Assembly: GCA_023213395.1 (NCBI GenBank)
Contig: CM041465.1
Coordinates: forward strand, 15,004,001-15,068,000
From: Cycas panzhihuaensis
Lineage: Eukaryota; Cycadophyta
Direction of reading: 5' to 3'
DNA: 64,000 nt
Shown here: positions 47,400 through 59,099 of the stretch, piece after piece
Numbering within the stretch: position 1 is the stretch's first letter
How the letters are laid out: each line of letters opens with the position of its first letter
Made by a program: the position numbers and the translations under genes
Notes under the pieces: generated by a model
Databases searched by the model: none
Told to the model about the DNA's origin: nothing
What the model saw: the letters and a program-made list of their open reading frames with translations, nothing else

Positions 47400-47702
47400 A
47401 TATAAATTAGGATCAAATAATAAAAATTAGAAACAAAAACATTAGAAAAATTAGTTTCTAAAGGAATACTTATATTCATCTTCTATATCATCTTTTTATA
47501 ATACATATAGTGTAAATATAAACACTATAGTAAATGTAACCTCATATAACTAATGTGAGACATATATGAATAATTGAGTAACCCTTATGACTCATCATTT
47601 ATACATTAATATAAAATTTCTAATAATATAATACACAAAATATGAGACTCATAACTTAAATTTATAAGCTTAGACAACATGTAAATATTAAATATTCTAA
47701 CA
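47400..47702 (-). repeat. copia 3' LTR and polypurine tract
   Basis: Minus strand ATTAAGGGGGAG (47703-47714) precedes TGTTAGAATATTT, the LTR start at 47702. The far end near 47400 is approximate. Confidence 0.65.
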
Positions 47703-47714
47703 CTCCCCCTTAAT

Positions 47715-49660
47715 ATTTATATCATTTACTCTAAGACCTAAACCACCCTTAAGTATTTGAAATTTATCTCAAGTAAGTGGTTTGGTAAATATACCAGCTA
47801 ATTATTCTTTTATAGACCTACACACCATTTTAATTGCTCCAATCAAAATTAGTTCTTTAATAAAGTGTTAATGCACCTTAATATATCTGGTGTGAGCATG
47901 GAATATAGGTTTTTTGGTAATCTTTAGTATACTTTGATTATCATAGTACAACTTAGTTGCTTCTTATTGATGTAGACCCATGTCCCTAAAAATCTATCAT
48001 AACCAGATGGCTTTAGTGGTTATTGCAATTGTGGCCTTGTACTCTATTTTAATAAAGGAAAGAGCAAAATTAGATTGCTTCTCATTGATTTAAGTCACCG
48101 TAGATAATCATAAACTAAAATAGTAACTATAAGTTGACCTCTTATTATTTACACATCTAGCCTAATTACAATATATAAATCCCTTTAACTTAAAGTTAAT
48201 ATTATATACAAATTCAAGCCTATATTGTGGTGTGCCCTATAAACACCTAAGGATTCTCTTTGTAGCCTTCTAGTGACTCTCCTTTAGTGATGCCATAAAC
48301 CTAGATACCATTCCAGCTGTAAATGAATATTATATGTGGTTGTAATCAAGTAGATGAGATTACCAGCTAGTTGCCTATATAATATACCATCAACATTTTC
48401 TCCATCATCTGCTACTATTAATTTAGAACCTCTCTTGATAAGGGTATATATAAGTTTATAACCCTCTATTATGAATTTCTTTAAAATCTTCCAAGTGTAT
48501 TTTGCTTATGAGATAAAGACACATGCAAGCCCTTTCTATACATCTAATCTAAGAAAATAATGAAGTATTGCTAGATCTTTCATCTCAGAGACTTGATTTA
48601 GATTTATCTTCAAGTCTAATATCATTTTAATGTCATTACCTATGGTTAGTAGGTCTCAATGAATAATACCATAAATATAACTCTATGGCTTAAAACCTTA
48701 ATATATAGGTTTATGTTAGCTAGAGATCTCTCAAACCTATTTTTTAAAAGGTACTAATTACTTTTCTTATACTAGGTTCTTAAAGCTTACTTTAGGCCAT
48801 ACAAGGATTTTCTAAGTTAATATACAAAATGCTCCTAACTTTTGTATACAAAGTCAATCAGTTACTTCATGTAAACCTATTTTATCAAGTCTTTATTTAA
48901 GAATTCACTTATTACACCTATTTAATGAAGCTACTAATTTAACTTAGAAACAATTACCATAATAAGTCAAATAGTGTTCATCTTTACAATTGGAGTGAAT
49001 GTCTCTCAGTAGTTGATTCCTTCCTACTACTTGAAGTCTTTAGCTACAAGTTTAGCCTTATCATTATCCATAGATCCATATGATCTATACTTGGTCCTAT
49101 AGACCCATTTATAATTGATTGTTTGCTTCCAAATGGGTAATTCTACTAAATACCAAGTGTGATTCTTCCTTACTACTTAGATTTCAACACCCATAACATC
49201 ATTCTATTTTTGCTTCTTCACTATCTCCTTAATAGTAAAAGGTTTGTTTGCATTTGACACATGTATTACAAGAGTGAAATTCACCTACTTCAAGGGGTCA
49301 TATTTTTTACTTTTATTTACTCTCTATCTTAGGTAACCACTTGTTAACATCCTCCATGGTTTCAAGTACCATTGAGGCAACTTCTTTTGTGAAAAAAGTG
49401 GGAAAGGTATGGGAGTTTTTTTAGGCATAAGCTTAGGCTCATGCAAAGGCTTCTAAAACTTGAATGATTCTATCTCTATTATTTCACTAATGTTAGGTAT
49501 AAATAATTCAACATTAGTCTTAGTTAGGTCCTATAAATAACTACATTTAAGCTACTCCTCAATCTACTCCCTAAATAAAGAAAGATTGTTGATTATGTGA
49601 GAGACTATGTCTTTATAAATACATGAAATATTTATAACTACTTACTACATGTAAGCCATT
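47715..49660 (-). pseudogene. copia RT and RNase H, 3' fragment
   Basis: The minus strand, from the polypurine tract inward, has KFQILKGGLGLRVNDINIKG, AGIFTKPLT, FIKELI, HAHTRYIKVH, DNQSILKITKKPIFHA (RNase H, 47730-48000). Further up is WYLGL and the RT tail ISQ-KY, DLAILHYFLRLDV, NQVSEMKD (about 48480-48640), then broken RT palm pieces to 49660. The active-site YVDD could not be read cleanly. Integrase and gag are missing. It is bordered on the right by another copia LTR near 49690. Confidence 0.75.
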
Positions 49661-49689
49661 TGTCTACTAATTATCACTATTATAGAGAA

Positions 49690-50024
49690 GAGGGAATGAC
49701 ATATAGCCCACATTAACCTTTAATGTCATGACTTAGATAAAATATTATCTCTAATAACAATAATAAAAAGCATAGGTACATAGTATATAATAGTTTATAT
49801 GGGAAACCCTTTCAAGAAAAAAACCACCATAGAGATCATTATATCACATCGATAATTTTGGGATGAATTTATGATGGACTCTAGGGTTATTTATAGTCTC
49901 CTAAATGGTACATCCAACCAAAATGGTTGTGACCCTTTGAAATATTTATACCTTTTTACTGAATATTAACTAAATCACATTTAGCATTAAATAAGTAGTT
50001 TAGTCTTAACTACTAGGCTAACAT
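49690..50024 (-). repeat. LTR of a second copia fragment
   Basis: Ends AGGCTAACA on the plus strand at 50024, followed by TCCCCCATTAAGGTAAATG. On the minus strand that is a polypurine tract before TGTTAGCC. The left limit near 49690 is approximate. Confidence 0.55.
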
Positions 50025-50760
50025 CCCCCATTAAGGTAAATGTTAGGATTTGATCTATAGTTTGAAATCATTGATGAAGGCTAGAATTATCCTTCTTGAT
50101 ATATCTCACCCTTAAGGATAGCTTATCTAAATACCAATCTACTATAAATCTTAGCGAATTGATCTTCAGTAAGTGCTTTGGTAAATATATTTGTAAGATG
50201 CTCCTCACTTAGATAAAAGTCAACTTGTAACTTTCTTGCTTGGATCTATTCATGAATATAATGGTGGTAAATTTTAATATGATTTATATGCATACAAAAC
50301 TCTAGATTCTTTAATAAATAAATAGTGTTTTGATTATCGACTAAAATAACTGGGGTACTATAAGATATACTAAGGATATCTAAAAGTCCTTATAACCATA
50401 TAGCTTCTCTCATATTAATTATGAGTCCCTCATACTCTACCTCTATAGAAGATAGTGATATTACCTATTACTTCTTTAATTTCCATAATATAAATCCATT
50501 GCCAATACCAACCACATATCTAGTAGTGGATTTTCAATCATTAGACTCTCCTTACCAATCTACATTAGTGTAGCTATGCAACTTTACATCTCCATCATAA
50601 AGGTACTCTAGACCAAGATTAAGAGTCATTTTTAAAATCTCAGAGTCTACTTTGATACAATCTAGTTTACTGGCTTCAAGCTAATTGCTTTAAGGTGACT
50701 AAAAGGACTAGTCTAACAGAACAAACCTTTTTAATCAACTCTTGAGAAGGAGCCCTTGTC
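50025..50760 (-). pseudogene. copia RNase H fragment
   Basis: From the polypurine tract (50025-50040) the minus strand reads through ITNIFTKALT-type and HHYIHEWI-type wording, DNQNTIYLLKN near 50300-50340, and further up ALSSIEVEYEGLI (near 50420-50450), the copia RNase H order. Similarity ends near 50760. The remainder of this element is not visible to the right. Confidence 0.65.
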
Positions 50761-53555
50761 TGCTTATGGATAGGCTCTAAACTAGGGCAATTATGCTAAT
50801 ATAAAGTTTAAAATTATTTGCATGCATATAAGAGGAATAGATCTAGATCTACTTAAGCAAAATAAATTATCAACAAATCAAACCTAGATGCAAGAGCTAA
50901 CATGCACTCTTCACTTATATGAATATAACATAGAACACACATATAAGAGATTAAACTATATAATATGAAAACATACAATTTGTTTTCATTTCATTTTTTA
51001 TTTTTTGTTAAATACCCTATAAGAAAATAAGAGAAACACAAGAGATAAGGGAGATCTATATACTTAAGTTATATTTGTTCTATTACCTACTCTTTCATTT
51101 CCTTTTCCACTTGTTCAAGTGTACTCAATTGAAGATAAAAGAGTAAAAAAATGAGTAATCATAGAACTACAAGTCCAAGCCCAAGATCACTAGATCAAAG
51201 CTTATAAAGTCTACTCTTTTCTTGTGTAAGTAAGCAAAACATGAAATATAATCAAAGTAAGCAATTAAATAACAAGAGGTATATTCACTTTGATTTCAAG
51301 AAAAGAAGAGATAACTATGAGGATTATGAGAAGAGTTATATACCTCATGATAAAGTCTAAAACCAAATAATTTCACTTGCTTCAAATCTCTCCTTATGTT
51401 GGAATGATACTCATTAGTAAAGATAACATAACACACATACTGTAATAATTAACTAAAAAGAAATAATTTTTATATGTAAGTCTATATATAAACCAAAATA
51501 ATCCCAACATGAATATAACTTGAAGTAACCTTTGCAGGTAAAAGAGAATTATTATCTTACTTGATGAACCTTTCTAGTTTTCTATTTCACTTCCTCTCAA
51601 GAGTTTGGGATATAATATACCAACCCTTAGTGGGGCCAAACTCATTGAGATTTAGATGAAAGAGTAAACAAGAAGGGTGTAATTACTTAAGAAAGGATTA
51701 TAACCATGAATTAAAACTAGTTCAATTCCTAAAAATAACCTTTTAATAACTCAATCAATATAATATAAACTTAGAAACCAAATTTGACTTGATCCTAAAC
51801 CTTATCACTAAGAGAAATTCATCAAAATCACTTGATTTCAAAGGTGATGAAATCTAGAAAAATAACAATGAACATTTTTTTTAAATTTTTTTCACTAAAA
51901 TAGACTTGAATCAAACCATGCATAAACTAAATAGACTTGAATCAAACCATGCATAAACTTCAATAAGAAACTAACAATAAATCTAAGCAAAATTACCTTA
52001 ACATTGATAAAAACTAGTAGTGCATATCTTAGAAGAGTTCTATGCTTCTACTTAACACTCCACCATCAAGCCCAAGGAGCCATAAGAATGACAAAAATGA
52101 TGATAAAGAGTATAGTAGACACAATCGAAACTAGTAAAAAAACTATAAGAGATTGATCTCCATAAATGAATGAGAGATTAGGCCTGAGAACTATGTAGGA
52201 GATGAGGTAAATATATCCCATTATTCCTCAAATTAGGACCAACAGATTCTCATGGAGATGGATCCCTAATCAAGACTAAAATAATAAAGGAAAGCATAAG
52301 CAATATCTTACAGAAGTTTTGGTAATTTTAAGGGCATAAACTTCACTTTAGAAAAAACCACAAAAGAATCTCTCTACAGACTCTCTTTCTAATAAAGACT
52401 TTCCTTCTACTAAACAAGAAAAATAAGACCAGACCCACAAGCTCTAGATAATTAGAATTTATTTAGACTGAATAACAACTAAGATAAGAAATCATGATAT
52501 GGTTTTTGGCCTTTAAGTAATTGATTTCCATTAATAAAATCTTTAAATGGATAGGATTTGGAATGTTAGGAGGTAATTAAGGTAGGTAAAGTAATAGATT
52601 ACTTTGTTTTTGGGTTGTTAATATTGAGAAAATTACAAAAATTAGCATTTTCTATTAAGTTTTATAAATAATATAGTAAAAATTTTGATCTCCTTAATAA
52701 AACACGATGGCCATGTTTTATTAAGAAAATCATATTTTTAGACTAATTAAAAATATAATTTATGAAAAGTAGGAAAAACATAAGAAAAATAAATATTTTT
52801 ATTTAAAAAATTAATTTACTAAAGAATATAAATTCGAAAAACATAATGATAAGCTTAAAATCACTGTAATTTGAAGCCAATAAAAGAGTTAAAATGGGTC
52901 AAAAAAATCAATTGAAAAATAGAGAAATAATAAGCATGGAATTAAACAACAAAAGGGGGGACTTGGATGAGGAAGGATTCATGTTGAGAAGAAGGTAAAA
53001 GATACACACACCATAGTATCGATGATTAGCAAAGAGATAATCATCATCATATATAATCAATCATATTATCATAATCTAAAAATGACATTATACAAGACTA
53101 AATATATTTGCTATCATGACTAGACCATGACATGATGAATAAAATATTAATCATTGATTCCTCATAATATCAAACACATATTCAAATGCACATACCAACA
53201 ACAATTATAGAATGATCTATGATAAATAACCTAGTTATGAACCTAATCGAGTGTAAGGGCTTGATTATGGTGAAACATTTTTTCTCTTATCACCAAAAGC
53301 TCCTACTTTGGAGTGAAAGTAGGATGGTGAATGGTGGCAACTTAGAATCAAGATTAAATTTGCTCTTGGCAAAATAAAAGTGAAACCTAAATGATAGAAC
53401 TATATATGATGTAGTGATAAATAAAAACTATTCTATTGGGATTGAACCTAAGCAAACTAGAAAAATCCACTTTCAAACTACATTCTAAACCATACTATAA
53501 AACTTGATTAACGGTGAGATTAGATTGCCCATCAAACTGATGGGGCTTTGAAAAG
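50761..53555. other. Unassigned AT-rich stretch
   Basis: No coding similarity recognised. Contains a short exact tandem duplication near 51900-51960 (ACTTGAATCAAACCATGCATAAACT twice in part; unit about 33 bp) and low-complexity A-rich tracts. It may be the interior of the second copia fragment with its coding eroded. Confidence 0.4.
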
Positions 53556-53865
53556 AAGATGGTTGTTATAGTTTAGTCTCATTAACAATGCTTCATAGGG
53601 GTCAATCACCATAGTTTCTCTCTCATTAGTGACCAATCTATACCCCTTGGAGGAATAGGAGAGTAGGATTTTGAAGGAAGGGCCCCATCAAAAGAATATA
53701 ATGGGAAAAGATTGCCATGGTTTTAACTCATTAGCATGTTGCTTTTTAGAGCTAAAGACTACCATAGTTTAGGCTCATTAGTAAATGACTATTTAGAACA
53801 TATTATTTTTTAGTATATGTGATAAAGATTGACATAGTTTAGGCTCTTCAACAAGTGATTTCTCA
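53556..53865 (+). repeat. Degenerate repeat of a 22-base motif
   Basis: Five near-copies of ACCATAGTTTAGGCTCATTAG lie near 53563, 53609, 53714, 53760 and 53833, spaced 46 to 105 bases apart. Two more lie near 57238 and 57273. Function unknown. Confidence 0.55.
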
Positions 53866-54369
53866 AAGTAGTTAATTATCATTTTTTTAGTATACCTAAG
53901 GATCAAACAGAGGTAAAATTTAAAATAAGGATAAAAAATTTATTTAGTAGACTATAAACACATATAACATTAGAAACATTGACCTCAAAGTAAATCTCTT
54001 ATCCATCTCAATTTTAATGCCCTTATTAATGGAAAAAGAGAGCTAAAAAGAGGGCAAATTAAGGTACGAGAAATGATTATGAGTTGAACAAGGAACTTTA
54101 GATCATAACACCTATAAAACATGACTATCCAAAAGGAGTAAATTTAAATGTAAAGTTTTTCTCTTTGGATAAGAAGGTCATTTATATGAGAAAGGGGCTT
54201 TATTTACTTTCATTTTTATAGGTGAGAGTTAGAGCCAGAGAGTTATTTCTATAGCAATATCATAATTTGGTACAATTAGAGATTGATTTTGAGGGTTTAA
54301 TGCATCATCAAGTGAGACAAGCAAATATGTAGTATGGATTATAGTATATAATGAGTCGGTAATGTTATC

Positions 54370-54640
54370 TTTTATGTTTTGGTGGATATTTCAATTAAAA
54401 ACATGATTTTGTCAATTAAAAATATAGAGTGAAATTAAAAACATGATAAACATATCAAAAATATGATTTCAAAATCGAGATTTTTGGAAAATCATATTTT
54501 TAATTGATTTATTATGTTTTGGAACTAATAAATCATGTTTTTGACTGACAAATCATATTTTTAACTAATTTTTTATATTTCAGGATTGATAAATCATGTT
54601 TTTTTACTAATAAATCATGTTTTTAATTAATTTTTCATAA
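54370..54640. repeat. AT-rich inverted-repeat cluster
   Basis: AAAAACATGATTT-type words near 54405-54465 face AAATCATGTTTTT-type words near 54495, 54530, 54553, 54590, 54610. The two sets are reverse complements, so several hairpins are possible. Confidence 0.6.
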
Positions 54641-55961
54641 GAATTAGGAACAAGTTGGTTCCTAATCCCTATGATAGGATGTTAGTTTAAACAAATGATG
54701 AGGCTAAAATTGCTAAGAGGATAACAGTAAGGAGACCACCTCTTATACCAAGAGGTAGAGGGCAAGGAGTAGGTGGAAAGGGGAAGAGATAAGGTGGTCA
54801 GGGAGTAGGCATTATTACACACTAGAGAGATTGGGTAGGCTAAGTGATAAGCTAAGTAGAGATGAAGGTAGAGGAGGATAGGGAGAGATTACATTAGAGA
54901 TAAGCAGAGCAGTGGAAGGTGGTTCTCCTATATACAATATGGACATTAGCTCCAATGGTAGTCATGGAGCCATGGTAGGTGGCTATGGAGGGGAAGAAGT
55001 TCCTCAATGACTAGTTAATAGAGCAATAACATAACTAGTAGGTACAATTCACTCTTATTAATTTATTTTAGATTACAAGATAGTTTCCTTAATTTATATT
55101 TTTTTAATATAAATTAACTAATTTTGATATGCATTTATGGTAGGCGAGGATATGATAGTACTTTTTAAGGTGAGGAGGATTTTGGATATCCTTCTTTTGT
55201 ATGTATTCCATTCATAGGATCCTCTTGTTTGGTAGGAGAATGACTGAGTGCTACTAGGCCCTTGTATTGAGTATTTTACTCTTGTTATTCAAGCACAAGA
55301 CATGTATCGGGATGTAGCAGGATGATTGATCATATCAAAGGTAGGGTTATGGCGAGTTAACAATGAGTGACATCACTTACAAAGGATGAATATCTTACAA
55401 GCTAGCAAATATGTAACTCTTTCAAGTAGCACATATATATAATAGGGTAGACATGGTCCTCATAGAAGGGAGAGGATATATAGTCATTCTTATAACCATC
55501 ATATAAGAGATGGACAAAGTAACTCTCATCATCCTTCACATGAATAAGCATGAATATAGGGAGATAGTTGAGAGGGAGAGGGATGAATTAGCTCAATGGG
55601 TATAGGGATGTATAAGCAGGTATACTTATGATGATTTGTATATACCCAAAGAAGCTGCAAGACTATAGTTTTGTATATATGCCTTGATGTACTACATGAT
55701 CTTTTATATATACATGATATCATTATTTTATTTTTAGAGATTGTAGATGTATGAAAGATTATTGACTCTAACCTTACTTCTCTTTTATCTTTTCCTCCTT
55801 TTTTATGATATATATTTGGTTAACCTCATATACAGATTCTATATTATACCTTAAAAAAAAAAATGTTTTAGTTTTTATTTTTTATTTTTTTGGTAATAAT
55901 ATTTACATAATAGTTTATGCTCATTCTAGAGTGGTGCCCCCAACTTCAAGAAGGAAGATTA
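54641..55961. other. Unassigned, with Gly/Arg-rich plus-strand stretch
   Basis: Around 54690-54820 the plus strand encodes RRPPLIPRGRGQGVGGKGKR and more Gly, interrupted by stops, like an RNA-binding tail of a gag or transposon protein. No partner domain was recognised up to 55960. Confidence 0.35.
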
Positions 55962-56360
55962 TCAAAGATAATGTTCTAACATATGAGAGATTAAAAAGTC
56001 AAGTTTAGTATTTTGATTGCATGAGACATACTGAATGATGAATGATGAAAAAATATACAACAATGACAAAGCTTGATGATGAAGGGAATGTAATTGAGGA
56101 GAATGGACATAATATATATCAACTAGTTGATAGACCATGTCTTGAGAATTAGAATATAAGTCAATATAATCATGGTAAGAGTTTAGGACATTTGCTAAAG
56201 CTTCTATAACCAATATATTCAACTTTATTATTAGTTGATTGAGGTAAAACATGTTGATAGAGGTTAAGAGATTGTCTAGTTGATCATGCACTACCCATGT
56301 GGCAATATATGGTCCTAGATTACCTCTACTACCCCCATCAGTATATATACATAATGTCAT
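55962..56360 (-). CDS. Free-standing RNase H-like ORF (132 aa)
   Basis: The ATG at 56358-56360 starts an uninterrupted frame. It begins MTLCIYTDGGSRGNLG, the start of an RNase HI fold with the first catalytic Asp. VIEALANVL supplies the Glu. LYSNSQDMVYQLV matches SDSQLVV-QL, but the catalytic Asp is Asn. HSPQLHSLHHQALSLL follows, and NTKLDFLISHML matches the last-Asp motif (usually N--AD-LAN). The wording is nearer cellular/archaeal-type RNase H than the Ty3 type. The frame can be read 18 codons further upstream from a TTG through a G-tract. It lies on the same strand as, and about 1 kb 3' of, the Tat-like integrase. With Asn in place of Asp the enzyme is probably inactive. It is either an element's extra domain or a stray insertion; expression is unknown. 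Confidence 0.6.
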   Translation of the reverse strand: MTLCIYTDGGSRGNLGPYIATWVVHDQLDNLLTSINMFYLNQLIIKLNILVIEALANVLNSYHDYIDLYSNSQDMVYQLVDIYYVHSPQLHSLHHQALSLLYIFSSFIIQYVSCNQNTKLDFLISHMLEHYL

Positions 56361-56396
56361 TATGAAAGAGGATCGATATTCCTTCTTTTTTAAGTT

Positions 56397-56428
56397 CCCC
56401 AAATCCCCCCCCAAACCCCCCCTTTCCC
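56397..56428 (-). promoter_or_regulatory. Four-tract G-run (G-quadruplex or polypurine tract)
   Basis: Minus strand G3-AAA-G7-TTT-G8-ATTT-G4, preceded by an A8 run. It fits the standard G-quadruplex pattern with loops of 3-4 bases and could also be a retroelement polypurine tract. It lies 37 bases upstream of the RNase H ORF's ATG. Confidence 0.75.
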
Positions 56429-57389
56429 TTTTTTAAAATTAATTTTCTTTTAACAAACATTATTGACTAAAGCATTCTATATGATGGTTTATGTGAGGGT
56501 CATGGTGAATTAAGCATTTCTGATCCCACTGTCTGGAAGATACTCATTCACCATCTTGGTTATGATCATCATGCAATTTTCACCAAGATAAGATAAAGAG
56601 AGAGAAGATAAATTTATGAGTGATTAATGATTAACTTAATCAAGAAATATCTTTTCAAACTACAACAAGAATGACCTTTTTAATTAAACCAAGAAAATAA
56701 AAATCATAAAACAAATTCCTCAAAGGTTAAATTATAGGAAAAGAAAGTATCTCTATATCACAATACCTCTAAGTGTAAAGGGAAGGTAGTAGAATAAGCA
56801 ACAACCTTAGGAGTATAGTAAGGGGATACCAATAATTATATTGAATACAAGGTCAAATAAATATATGTGAAAGGTGTACAAGTAAACCAAGTCCCAATAC
56901 TAATAAATGAGGATCAAAGTGTCTCACATATCAGTTAAAGCTAACCATTTAGATTCTATATATGATTATGGCCTTAATAAATAGAGCTAGGGGTCCTATT
57001 TCTCTTATAAGTTTGGAACTTAGAAAAGAAGACTAAGAATACTTTGATCAATGTAAAAGAGATAGAAGTATGTTCTTAATGGCTAATGCTTATACCTAGT
57101 TAAGAGATAATGGTCTTATATGGTTACTAAGTACAACTCATATTCTTCAAGCTCAATCTAACAATGAAAGTAGAGAAAGAGAGAGCTATAATTATATGAA
57201 AATATTAGTTGCAAAAAAGAGAAATAAAGATCGTCTCTAGTTTAGGCTCATTAAACAAAATAGATTTCAGAGCCATAGTTTACCCTCATTATAGAGTAAA
57301 GACATTTTAACTCTTAAGTATAAAATTTTTATAAGAATTATAAATTAATTAGCTTTTAAAGTTATAATACCTCAAGATTTAAAATATGA
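56429..57389. other. Unassigned stretch 3' of the Tat-like integrase
   Basis: AT-rich, no domain. It carries two further copies of the ACCATAGTTTAGGCTCATTAG-like motif near 57238 and 57273. On the minus strand it would be the 3' untranslated side of the second Tat-like element. Confidence 0.4.
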
Positions 57390-58330
57390 TAAGAACCATT
57401 CTCTAAAACTTCAATAATTAGATACAAACTTATCTATTTAGGTGCAAATTTTTATTATTTATCATGTAAGTATTCTAGTTTAAGAAATTTATCTTTGATA
57501 TGAAATTTATAAGGTCTTAATTATTTATTGTGAGCTACTTGAGCTATAGATTTTGAGGCAAGATCATTTTGGAGGGTAGTTAAGCATGCTTTGTCCATCT
57601 TTTCTAACTTTAAAATATGATTTTCTCTCTGAAATTCTTCATTAGTAAATTCTTTTAAGGATACACACAAAGATGGTATCTTGAGCTCTAAAGGTAAAAT
57701 AGGCTCAACTATATATACTAAATAAAATGGTGTCATCATAGTAGCATTTCTATAGAAGTACGATAGGCCCATAATGTAACAAACAATTACACATTCTAAT
57801 CGAGATGAAAAGTAGCTATGGTCTTAGCCAAAATCTTAGCTAATGTCTTATTAAAAGCTTCCACTTTTCTATTAGATTAGGGGTGGTAAGGAGTTGAGAG
57901 TCAATGAGTAATATGAAATTTCTTGCATAACTTTATTACATGGGAATTACAAAATAAAGTTCCATTATCAACAACATTGATATCTAAAGTTTAAAATATA
58001 TAAATAATATATAAAAAAATAAAAGTAACAACTACTTTCTTAGCAAAAGGGACTAGAGAAATAACCTCATTCTATTTAGTAGAATATTTAGTAGCTATTA
58101 GAATAAATTTATCCATTTAAAAATGGAGAAAAAATTTATTTGATGAGGTCTAGTCCCCATTAAGAAAATAGCCAACGAGATATGATAGACTCGAGACCTT
58201 AAGATGGTTGATGAATAAGAGTGGCATGGGATTGACACTTCTCACATTTTTGAATATATGCATGTGCACCATTTAATAATGGATGCTAATAATATTCCAT
58301 ATATAGGATATATTAAGCTATGGATTGATC
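57390..58330 (-). pseudogene. Tat-like integrase
   Basis: Minus-strand pieces: a zinc-binding side near 58230-58330, core parts near 57930-58130 (DKFILIATKYSTK; NVVDNGTLFCNSHV holding the second Asp), NRKVEAFNKTLAKIL with the Glu near 57840-57880, LWAYRTSIE near 57780, and the C-terminal part in 57521-57772 (MTPFYLVYIVEPILPLELKIPSL). That last part, missing from the 949-8691 element, is open for 83 codons. It continues with RPYKFHIKDKFL to about 57390. Confidence 0.85.
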
Positions 58331-58639
58331 ATTGAAATGGCCTCCATAAATACCAACATGGTATTCTTCCAAGGTAGTTTGAGCTTCAGTAGAGAAAAGA
58401 CACCATAATAGAATTCCATCAAATAAACATTTGTATAGAACATTATCTAATAGAAGATACTACTGAGTAGTAGCTCTAATCCTCCTTCTCTTTTTTGAAG
58501 AGGAAGAAGAAGAGAAGGTTTGATTTAAAAGGTAGGATTTAATCTCCTTATACCAAACTTATTCTAAAGTAACCAATTCTATTTAAAGAATATGTTTATT
58601 AAGAAATCTATTATCTATAAATTCATTTAAGAAATTAGG

Positions 58640-58992
58640 TAATAGGGCTTCTACCATCATTTAACAACTACCATATCATTTTTAGATTTTTTATTAACAA
58701 TCTTAAAATTGAACTCTTATAAAAGTAGAGCCCATTTATCTAATTATCTAGTAAGATCACCTTTAGTAAGTAAATAACAAATAGGGTTAGATTGGACAAA
58801 GAGAAAGTTGGTATTACCAAGGAGATAATGCCATAACTTCTTAGCAGCAAACACTAACAAAATCCACTCTTTCTTAGTCAATAGATAATTAAACTCAACC
58901 ATAACTAGTCTTTTGCTTATAAAACAAATAGCCGATTCTTTGCCAAATTCATCTTTCTGAGAAAGCATACTTCTAAGGGATTCTTCTATGGA

Positions 58993-59027
<35 letters not shown>

Positions 59028-59064
59028 ATAAATGGTTTATTGAAAATAAGAGGAGTGAGCACAA
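58640..59064 (-). pseudogene. Tat-like RNase H domain with AT microsatellite
   Basis: Minus-strand SAICFISKRLVMVEFNYLLTKKEW and KKLWHYLLGN match the RNase H domain of the first Tat-like element (IYFISHTL..., KKFRHYLLGN). At its upstream edge a pure AT repeat (58997-59023) is read as a run of Tyr-Ile, which is not element sequence. Downstream to 58640 the frame continues in broken form. Confidence 0.8.
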
Positions 59065-59099
59065 GGGTAGAGATTAATGCTTGTTTTAATTTATTAAAA

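Noticed and set aside
58990-59030. Tyr-Ile repeat peptide
   Set aside because: It is the translation of an AT microsatellite at the edge of an RNase H pseudogene.
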